Made by a program: the position numbers and the translations under genes
Shown: one piece after another, positions 8,495-13,754 of the stretch
Numbering within the stretch: the first letter of the stretch is position 1
How the letters are laid out: each line of letters starts with the position of its first letter
Assembly (NCBI GenBank): GCA_021463315.1
Contig: JAJTXO010000046.1
Location: 1-13,754 of the forward strand
Source: Caldilineales bacterium
GTDB lineage: Bacteria; Chloroflexota; Anaerolineae; JAAEKA01
Direction of reading: 5' to 3'
Length of the DNA stretch: 13,754 nt
The notes under the pieces: model-generated
The model's input: only the letters and a program-made list of their open reading frames with translations
The model's database searches: none
Told to the model about the DNA's origin: nothing

Positions 8495-10152
8495 TCTTCT
8501 TCCTCCTGTGCCTCGTACTTAGCGGGGCTATGTTCAAGATCCTGGGCAAAGTCCCAGGCTTCCAGCAGATCCAGCATGCCATGCACCAATGGGGAACCGT
8601 CGCCTCGCTCAACTTCGCGCCAGTGGTGCGCACCGTTGCCATCGTTGGCAGGCTTGCCCAGCGATTGGAGCGATGCTTCGACTCGTTGGCGTGTTGACTT
8701 GCCAAGCCGCTTCAAGATTTTTCCCAGCTTGGAGGTAGTCCAGTTCTCCAGCCTCTCGTTGCGGTCGTGGACGGTCATTCCGACGGGCAGGTTTTCAAAG
8801 CAACGGCGCAACTCAGCCAGGCGTTTGTTTGGGACATCCTTGAGCGTCATGCGCTGCGCCAGCAACTGTTCGAGGTCAATTCCTCGCCCCTGCGCAGTCT
8901 CTGACAGGCCATCCCGGGCCACCCAGTACGGACGCAACGTCGATCGAACAACGGTTACGCTCTGCTCATCTTCATCTTCCAGCCCTGCCAGTCGATTACC
9001 CACGATGACCTCGAAGTTGACTGAGGACAGATGCTCGCCTGTCTCTGCCGCCAGCAGCTTGCTTTGGCGCTTGGCTTCCTTGAGCAACGCCTCGGCTCGA
9101 CGATGTGCCAGCGCGTAGGGATATTTGCTCTTGCAGATGACGACGGCAGCGGCTACGGTTGGACGGGGAATACCACCGTCCTCCTCCCCGATTGTTAGCC
9201 CTGCATTTTCGATCAACTGGCATAGGTGATCCTCCCATGTCAGACAGAAGCGCCGAGCGAAGTCCAGAGAGTAGGGCGCCGGAATCAATGCAAAGAGGTC
9301 GTCGCCGCCGAGGATGAGGGGGAGCACCGGCACGATCTCTCGATCTTCCTTGTCGTATCGGGGATCTAATCGGGCGATAAGGCTGCTGGATGCGATAGCC
9401 AAACTATTGCGCGCCGCATGTGTAAGGCCATCGGAGAGCTTTTTGATTTGAGGTTCATCGCATCGTCGAAAGATCATTCCCATCCCGTTGCCATCGGCGA
9501 TGAGGTAGGCCACATAGTTTCGGCCACGCAGATCATGCTCTGCCACCTTGTCGGTATCTTCCGGCCAGACGTATTGAGCAAGATGGTCTTCACTTTTGAC
9601 GATTGCGACCAAGAATTCGCGCAACTGTCCCAATCGTTCATCCCATCTTTCCTGCGCCTTCGTCTGGCATGTGGGGCAGAGATATCTCTGCCGATCGCCT
9701 GGCTCATTCGGTAGTTGCCCGAAGTGGTCTGCCAGCGTTACGCCACACGACGCACAGAACGCCATGTACGACATGTGAGCTTCGGCGACCACACCCTGAC
9801 GGCGACCCTTCGCCCAGCGCAGCTTCTTGCCAGCCTCATCGTTCGCCTTGCGGAAGTCGCCGTTCAAGGCAACTGGCTCGGCCACCGTCAGGCTGCCCCC
9901 CAGCGCCAGACGGTAGAGTTCAGCCAGATCCGCGCCAAACGCCACTGCATCAGCTTCGGTGTCAAAGATCACACGAAAGCTGCCGCCGTCGTTGACCACG
10001 ATTTGGCCCTTGAATTCCGGCGCCAACGTGTCCTCGACGCTGCTGCAGAAGCGGGTCAGCAACTGGCTCGCGCCTACTACCTCGCGCAGGCGGGAGGAGC
10101 GAAAGATGAAATCCTGGATTTTATCGGCCTCGGCGGCCAGTAGATAGGGCAT
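8491..10152 (-). CDS. cas10: Cas10, HD-less, with intact cyclase GGDD motif (type III-D)
   Basis: 553 aa from the ATG at 10150-10152, chosen because CAGGAGGA precedes it; the TTG at 10216-10218 lies inside the previous gene. Residue 1 leads directly into the first palm domain (DKIQDFIF 10-17, REVVGASQLL 23-32, and the degenerate NDGGSF 54-59). There is no room or motif for the HD nuclease, as is usual in III-D. A zinc-binding set follows: C133, C136, C159, C162. The second palm has IADGNGMG (218-225) and LPLILGGDDLFALI (277-290); G282 G283 D284 D285 is the GGDD motif, so synthesis of cyclic oligoadenylate from ATP is expected. The C-terminal part (about 430-553) is helical and acidic at the end. 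It starts 2 bp after the CARF-HEPN stop and shares an ATGA with Cas7-5-11, so it acts in one complex with the downstream subunits. Confidence 0.95.
   Translation of the reverse strand: MPYLLAAEADKIQDFIFRSSRLREVVGASQLLTRFCSSVEDTLAPEFKGQIVVNDGGSFRVIFDTEADAVAFGADLAELYRLALGGSLTVAEPVALNGDFRKANDEAGKKLRWAKGRRQGVVAEAHMSYMAFCASCGVTLADHFGQLPNEPGDRQRYLCPTCQTKAQERWDERLGQLREFLVAIVKSEDHLAQYVWPEDTDKVAEHDLRGRNYVAYLIADGNGMGMIFRRCDEPQIKKLSDGLTHAARNSLAIASSSLIARLDPRYDKEDREIVPVLPLILGGDDLFALIPAPYSLDFARRFCLTWEDHLCQLIENAGLTIGEEDGGIPRPTVAAAVVICKSKYPYALAHRRAEALLKEAKRQSKLLAAETGEHLSSVNFEVIVGNRLAGLEDEDEQSVTVVRSTLRPYWVARDGLSETAQGRGIDLEQLLAQRMTLKDVPNKRLAELRRCFENLPVGMTVHDRNERLENWTTSKLGKILKRLGKSTRQRVEASLQSLGKPANDGNGAHHWREVERGDGSPLVHGMLDLLEAWDFAQDLEHSPAKYEAQEEEE
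9298..9309 (-). other. Cas10 GGDD cyclase active-site codons
   Basis: Read on the minus strand, these 12 bases encode Gly-Gly-Asp-Asp (residues 282-285 of Cas10). In type III systems this motif carries the metal-binding aspartates for cyclic oligoadenylate synthesis. Both aspartates are intact. Confidence 0.92.
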
Positions 10153-10154
10153 AG

Positions 10155-11780
10155 TCAGTCCTCCTGAGTTTTCGTGCGCAATTGCGGGGGGAGAAAGTCG
10201 AGCTGGAGTATGCCGCAAAGTTCATTCCACGTAACAGCTTCCGCTTTCAGGGCGAGCGACTCCAGCCGTGAGCCGATTAAGTCCTCGAAATTGGCCACAG
10301 CGAATCTGAGTGCATCTTTGGCAAGGTCCTCAGAGACTGCAACGTAGCGATGAGTCAGAACATTTCTCCGATCAAGAAACGTCTCCCATCCTGTTGGACT
10401 ACCGAAGTGCGTCGTTGAGCACCACCAATCCTTCATTGGTTGACTTACGGTCACGCTTTCCTTGGGCGCGTTTCGCAACCCAAGATCGTTGAGAGAGATC
10501 GATTGACCGGCAGGGCTGAGAAGCGCCTTAAACATTTTTTCAGCTCCAGGCGTTCGCTCCCCGAGCGCAGAAAGAAAGGTAGATTTCACTGACGAATCAA
10601 CGATAAGAGCCACAATTCGGGCAGCCACGAGTACTTCACTAAGGCCACCCGATCGAAGAAATGCAGAGCGAAAGTCTTGGTAAATGTCAATGAGTCGCTC
10701 GATACGTTTCAATTCATCATAGGCATATGCCTCCAACCTACTTGCGTCAGCATAGATGTCGGTTGGCCAGGACTGTGTGCTTCCGCCCGATACAACGGGC
10801 CAATTCGCGCCCAAGATGGTCACGGCGCTTGGCGTGACTGATTCAGGAATATTGCCAGCAAGCTCTTTGGCTTTGCTGAAGTTGCCGCTATCCCACGCCT
10901 CATACATTTCCATTATTTCCGCCAGCCGAGCCACCTTGTCGACATCGACCTGTTCGTAGAGCGATCTTCCTTCTCTATCCTCGTTTAGGGCATTGGACAT
11001 AGTCCCCATGATCCCAACGCCGGGAACATCTCCATCCCTTGCTTTACCTAACAAGGCGCGAGCGTTGCGAAAATTGTAGCTCGCATACAGCCGCCGCACC
11101 TGCTCCCAGTCGCGCAGACGGAAGGCCTCGTAGGGATTGGCGATCTCGCCAATGCGACAGGTGTAGCCGTATGGTTTTCCCCACTGCGTATCGTATTTGT
11201 CGAAATCGACGTAGGTGATGGGAAGCCCCGAATGCGCCGCGTAGAGGAACGCGCCCACCACCATGCTCTTCTTGGCGCCGGTGATGTCCACTGCATTGGT
11301 GTGTCCTTCCGGCGGTTCCGCTTTCTGCTCTTGCATCGCCTTGCGCAAAGCCCGGAAGACCTGAGTTGGCGTGTCTGACCCAAGCTCCACCAAATCAAAA
11401 TCAGCGGCCTGCAACCCAGGACGCCATTCCTCAGGCAGTACATCTGGCTGAGACAGTCTCACCATGAACTGCTTCAGGTCTTCGCCGTGGTCACTTCCCG
11501 GTGTATCACCATAGAACGAATTAAGGATCAGCACTACTCGCTTAGGCCGCAACACGCAGACAACTTGCAGCAGCGGCTCGAACGACTCGCCCACGGTGAG
11601 CGCCAGCGTATGCACCGGCTTCCCAACGCCGCGCAGACGTTCGCTGCCATCTGACAGCGACTTGACATGTTGAAGTTCCCGACCCAGCAACTCCTTGATG
11701 TAGCAGTTGTAGCCGGGCCTCTTCTCCCAGTATTGCTGGGTTTGTCCTCTCAGGTCGGTTTTTGTAAGCTGACAAGACAT
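10155..11780 (-). CDS. CARF-HEPN ribonuclease (TIGR02710/Cas02710-like, Csm6/Csx1 type)
   Basis: 541 aa from the ATG at 11778-11780, preceded by GAAGGAG at 9-nt spacing; a GTG at 11826-11828 would place the start inside the leader hairpin and is unlikely. The N-terminal CARF domain (about 55-210) shows alternating hydrophobic strands (HTLALTVG, RVVLILNSF) and the ligand-site motif DITGAKKSMVVGAFLYAAHSG (165-185); the family norm is DITGGKKSM, so G to A is a variant. The C-terminal HEPN domain has FLDRRNVLTHRYV with R472-x4-H477, the RNase catalytic pair (bases 10350-10367). Such proteins bind cyclic oligoadenylate made by Cas10, and then cut RNA without sequence specificity, causing dormancy or death of infected cells. 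It is the first gene of the cas operon and lies 2 bp before cas10, which fits effector and signal producer being made together. Which ring size it binds cannot be told. Confidence 0.88.
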   Translation of the reverse strand: MSCQLTKTDLRGQTQQYWEKRPGYNCYIKELLGRELQHVKSLSDGSERLRGVGKPVHTLALTVGESFEPLLQVVCVLRPKRVVLILNSFYGDTPGSDHGEDLKQFMVRLSQPDVLPEEWRPGLQAADFDLVELGSDTPTQVFRALRKAMQEQKAEPPEGHTNAVDITGAKKSMVVGAFLYAAHSGLPITYVDFDKYDTQWGKPYGYTCRIGEIANPYEAFRLRDWEQVRRLYASYNFRNARALLGKARDGDVPGVGIMGTMSNALNEDREGRSLYEQVDVDKVARLAEIMEMYEAWDSGNFSKAKELAGNIPESVTPSAVTILGANWPVVSGGSTQSWPTDIYADASRLEAYAYDELKRIERLIDIYQDFRSAFLRSGGLSEVLVAARIVALIVDSSVKSTFLSALGERTPGAEKMFKALLSPAGQSISLNDLGLRNAPKESVTVSQPMKDWWCSTTHFGSPTGWETFLDRRNVLTHRYVAVSEDLAKDALRFAVANFEDLIGSRLESLALKAEAVTWNELCGILQLDFLPPQLRTKTQED

Positions 11781-11808
11781 GATAGATAACTCCTTCACAT
11801 CTCCATCC

Positions 11809-11874
11809 CCCACCCCACACCCGACCACGCACCGCCGAGGTGCGCTTCCCCCCCGAGGCCGGGCGTGGGGTGGG
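11809..11874 (-). promoter_or_regulatory. GC-rich nested hairpin in the cas operon leader
   Basis: The arms 11809-11823 and 11860-11874 form a 15-bp stem, read on the minus strand as fully paired with one G-U. The 36-base loop holds a second hairpin of 6 bp with a 5-base loop (arms 11828-11833 and 11839-11844). The structure sits between the predicted promoter and the ribosome site of the CARF-HEPN gene, almost at the predicted mRNA 5' end. It could stabilise the mRNA, act as a protein-binding site or attenuator, or be a copy of a dispersed palindromic repeat. The minus-strand side has no T-run, so it is not a simple terminator for the regulator gene. Confidence 0.6.
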
Positions 11875-11882
11875 TTGTTTCG

Positions 11883-11911
11883 ATTGTATCATGGCCGGCC
11901 GGCTTTGCCAT
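11883..11911 (-). promoter_or_regulatory. Predicted sigma-70-type promoter of the cas operon
   Basis: On the minus strand, ATGGCA (11906-11911; four of six matches to TTGACA) is followed after 17 bases by TACAAT (11883-11888; five of six matches to TATAAT). A TG one base before the -10 box gives an extended -10. Transcription would begin near 11876, just before the leader hairpin and about 96 bases before the CARF-HEPN start codon. It is the only good gap in the minus-strand gene run, which supports it, but the call is by eye. Confidence 0.5.
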
Positions 11912-11975
11912 CGGAGTAGACCCTGATCTTTTTCAGGCTTTCCTCTGATGTCGCCACGACCAGGCTGTGCTATAC

Positions 11976-12668
11976 TCAGGGCGCTGCGCTGTAGTAGCGC
12001 TCGAAGCGCCGCCGCAGGTCGTGATAGGTCATCCGCTCGCCGTCGGCCACACCCCAGGCGATGCGGCATTGGTCCAGGATGGCGGTCTTGTGGCTGTCCA
12101 CCGTCTTCAGGCTCACGCTCAGCCGCTCGGCCACCTCCTGCGGATTGAGCCCGGCGGCGAAGGCCCGCAGCACCTCGGCCTGCCGCGCCGTCAGTTGCTG
12201 CGCCACCAGTTGGCAGCGGCCCCGCTCGCCCTCGTCCATCCAACGCGCCTGGGCCGTCAACACCTGCTGCGAGCTGGCCTGGGTCAGCTCCCGCAGCGCC
12301 GGGAAATAGGCGCCCCACGGCGCCAGCGGCGCCTGGATCAGCCGCACCCCCGCGTCCGGCCCCACGTGCAGGATCGCGCCGCCGCTGGCCTCTTGCCGCA
12401 GCGGCCGCGGCGTGAACAGATGCCACAGCCGGTCCTGGTGGTCGAACAACAGCGTGGCAGCCGACATGGCCAGCAGCCCGATCAGCCGCGGCCCGCCCGT
12501 CACCACCAGATGCAGCCGCCGCCCCTCCGCCTTGAGCTGGCCGATCAGCCGGTGCAGCGTCTGCCAGGTCGCCTCGGCCGCCCGCTCGTCGGTGATGTCG
12601 CCGCCAACTTCGTCGAGCAGCGCGTCGAGCGCGAGCAGGTCGTCGGTGATCTGGTAGAGCGTGCTCAT
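11976..12668 (-). CDS. CARF-like domain fused to LuxR-type HTH regulator
   Basis: 230 aa. Residues 159-206 (LTARQAEVLRAFAAGL, then EVAERLSVSLKTVDSHKTAI) are a clear LuxR/GerE-type helix-turn-helix, so the protein should bind DNA. The N-terminal part is less usual: residues 25-127 run through LHRLIGQLKAEGRRLHLVVT, GGPRL (58-62), LLFDHQDRLWHLFTP and VRLIQAPLAPWGAYFPALRE. That order and spacing resemble the C-terminal half of CARF proteins of the NE0113/TIGR02584 group (LH-SIAGGRK-M, DRL-HVL, LR end), though the lysine of GGRK is not kept. I infer a ligand-sensing regulator, perhaps for cyclic oligoadenylate. Its start overlaps the ERF stop codon (TAATG), with a GAGGAGG site 12 bases upstream, so the two are coupled. 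The next gene is the cas operon behind its own promoter, a likely target. Alternatively it is an ordinary response-regulator relative without CARF. Confidence 0.8.
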   Translation of the reverse strand: MSTLYQITDDLLALDALLDEVGGDITDERAAEATWQTLHRLIGQLKAEGRRLHLVVTGGPRLIGLLAMSAATLLFDHQDRLWHLFTPRPLRQEASGGAILHVGPDAGVRLIQAPLAPWGAYFPALRELTQASSQQVLTAQARWMDEGERGRCQLVAQQLTARQAEVLRAFAAGLNPQEVAERLSVSLKTVDSHKTAILDQCRIAWGVADGERMTYHDLRRRFERYYSAAP

Positions 12669-13561
12669 TAGAACGGAGCCTCCTCGTCGGTGATCGGGCC
12701 CTCATCGCCGGCCGGCGCTTCCTGCACGGGCGGCTCGTCGGCGTTCTCGGCCTCGATGTCGGTCAGCGTGTAGGACTTCCACTTGGCGTCGTACTGGTAG
12801 GTGATGCGGGCCATGCAGCCCGTCTCGGCGCAGCCCTGGGCGATGTCGGCGTGCGCCTGACTGAACGTGGAGAGTTTGATTTCCTCTCCGCTGTCGGGCG
12901 ACGCGGCGGTGATGTTGAACTTCGTCCACGGCTTGCCGCTCTGCTTGTTCGTGCCGGTCTGCTGGTCCACACCGGCGATGACAAAAGTGCGCGTGCCCTG
13001 CGGCGGCAGCGCGCCGCCGCCAGACGGTGCGGACCGCGACGCAGGTGGCGTGTGGGGTCGCGCCGGCTGTGGTCTGGCGGCGGGCTGCGCTGCCGTGCCG
13101 CGGTCGTTCTCGGGATCGTCGTCCGTGCTGATGTTGAACAGGCTGATGAGCGCGTACTTGCGCGCGCCCGTGTGCGCCTTGTACGGCGCCTTGTCCGTGC
13201 TGTCCTCGCCCTCGCCGATGCTCACCACGGCGGCCCATTGACCGCTCGGATGCGAGACCGTGGCCTGCATCTTCACGCGGTAGCGGTGCATCTCGCTGCC
13301 CTTCTGCGTCGTGCGGTTCGACAGGTCGGCGGACTGAACGATGCTGTAGGTGACGGCCAGTTGCTCTTTGGCGAGGTGCGGACGGAGCGCCTCGACGAGT
13401 TGGTCGCAGGTGACGTAGCGGAACTTGTCGCCGAAGGTGGTCTGTCCATCCTTGCGGATGCTGCCGACCTGGCCCTGAATCCGCGCAATGGCGGCGACGA
13501 TCTGGTCGCGCTCGGGCGAAAAGGTGCTCTGCGTCTCGATGGGTGCGGGTGAATCGGTCAT
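12668..13561 (-). CDS. ERF-family single-strand DNA annealing protein with C-terminal extension
   Basis: 297 aa from the ATG at 13559-13561, with ribosome site GAGGA; a GTG at 13601-13603 lies within the preceding gene. The ERF core covers about 18-152: IVAAIARIQGQVGSIRKDG, then FRYVTCDQLVEALRPHL, and the hallmark GEGEDSTDKAPYKAHTGARK with KYALISLFNISTDDDPE (135-151). ERF proteins, mostly of phages, anneal single strands and promote recombination. A proline/alanine-rich linker (155-190) leads to a second domain (191-272: FVIAGVDQQTGTNKQSGKPW, then ITYQYDAKWKSYTLTDIE), which may be an OB-like nucleic-acid-binding fold. The end, GPITDEEAPF, resembles the acidic tip of bacterial SSB proteins, which recruits DNA-repair partners. 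It overlaps the upstream gene by ATGA and the regulator by TAATG. A link to CRISPR function is not established; prophage or plasmid origin is possible. Confidence 0.85.
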   Translation of the reverse strand: MTDSPAPIETQSTFSPERDQIVAAIARIQGQVGSIRKDGQTTFGDKFRYVTCDQLVEALRPHLAKEQLAVTYSIVQSADLSNRTTQKGSEMHRYRVKMQATVSHPSGQWAAVVSIGEGEDSTDKAPYKAHTGARKYALISLFNISTDDDPENDRGTAAQPAARPQPARPHTPPASRSAPSGGGALPPQGTRTFVIAGVDQQTGTNKQSGKPWTKFNITAASPDSGEEIKLSTFSQAHADIAQGCAETGCMARITYQYDAKWKSYTLTDIEAENADEPPVQEAPAGDEGPITDEEAPF

Positions 13562-13754
13562 GCGGTCCTCGTGCGGAATGGGGTGCGGAGAGTGCGCCAC
13601 CACGGCTGCCGGGCGCGCCCCTTGGGTTGCGGGAATCTCGTCGGCGGCGTGCTGTCGCGCCGGTACTCGCCCTGGCCGAATGAGACGAGCGGGGTCTTGA
13701 AGTCCACGCCGCCCGGCTCGATGTCGTGCAGGCGGGTGCCCGCGACGCGATGGT
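13558..13754 (-). CDS. 3' end of an unidentified gene, cut by the window edge
   Basis: The last 64 codons of a minus-strand frame are visible, ending in a TGA that shares four bases (ATGA) with the ERF start codon. The visible part reads HRVAGTRLHDIEPGGVDFKT, then PLVSFGQGEYRRD, and ends in a basic, Trp/Pro-rich tail (ARQPWWRTLRTPFRTRTA). The ATGA overlap and sensible composition argue that it is real and cotranscribed with ERF. The other two minus-strand frames are also open here but give arginine/alanine-rich translations. I cannot assign a function. Confidence 0.5.
   Translation of the reverse strand, partial: HRVAGTRLHDIEPGGVDFKTPLVSFGQGEYRRDSTPPTRFPQPKGRARQPWWRTLRTPFRTRTA

Noticed and set aside
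10153..10218. N-terminal extension of Cas10 from a TTG start
   Set aside because: It overlaps the end of the CARF-HEPN gene and lacks a ribosome site, while the internal ATG has CAGGAGGA.
11922..11937. Small hairpin CCTGA-loop-TCAGG after the regulator gene as a terminator
   Set aside because: Only 5 bp of stem and no T-run after it on the minus strand.
11963..11976. Plus-strand TGCTATACT resembling an extended -10 box
   Set aside because: No matching -35 box and no plus-strand gene follows; it would only produce antisense to the regulator. Kept as a weak possibility.
11542..12705. A 387-codon minus-strand frame spanning the regulator and the intergenic region
   Set aside because: Its translation is Arg/Ala/Gly-rich low complexity, out of frame with the clear HTH protein and with the CARF-HEPN gene.
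1..13754. CRISPR array, tRNA or rRNA gene
   Set aside because: No regularly spaced direct repeats and no tRNA or rRNA signatures were seen on reading the window, most of which is covered by coding sequence.

Overview
The window is GC-rich and is read almost entirely from the minus strand. It holds the effector part of a type III-D CRISPR-Cas locus, plus an upstream gene group that ends in a regulator. In transcription order (high to low coordinates) it contains: the 3' end of an unidentified gene (13558-13754); an ERF-family single-strand annealing protein with an SSB-like acidic tail (12668-13561); a regulator pairing a CARF-like N-terminal half with a LuxR-type HTH (11976-12668); a 195-bp intergenic region with a predicted promoter and a strong GC-rich leader hairpin; and then a tightly packed cas operon. 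The operon encodes a CARF-HEPN ribonuclease (10155-11780), Cas10 (8491-10152), a Cas7-Cas5-Cas11 fusion (6083-8494), a double Cas7 (4266-6080), Csx19 (3674-4279), Cas7 with a large insertion (1471-3681), a stand-alone HEPN-like protein (646-1452), and a truncated second copy of the Cas7-insertion protein (40-639).

The fused subunits (Cas7-5-11, Cas7-2x, Cas7-insertion) with Csx19 and an HD-less Cas10 match the architecture known as type III-Dv. Expected mode of action, from family knowledge: the complex binds target RNA through crRNA and cuts it at the Cas7 aspartates (D28 of Cas7-5-11, D28 and D285 of Cas7-2x are the visible candidates). Cas10, whose GGDD cyclase motif is intact, then makes cyclic oligoadenylate, which switches on the CARF-HEPN RNase. 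The HEPN-like gene and the truncated Cas7 copy are extra to the core set. No cas6, cas1, cas2 or CRISPR array is visible, so crRNA supply must come from elsewhere.

The most unusual parts are (i) the CARF-like/LuxR-HTH regulator, which could link cyclic-oligoadenylate signalling to transcription and is translationally coupled to an ERF recombinase; (ii) the stand-alone HEPN-like protein with an Rx4H motif, lying between an intact and a truncated copy of one cas7 gene; and (iii) the hairpin placed almost at the predicted 5' end of the cas mRNA.

Organism: high GC, this fused type III-D set and the LuxR-type regulator suggest a Chloroflexota-like bacterium. No rRNA or housekeeping gene is present to confirm it. 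The ERF gene and the truncated gene suggest an accessory or mobile region.
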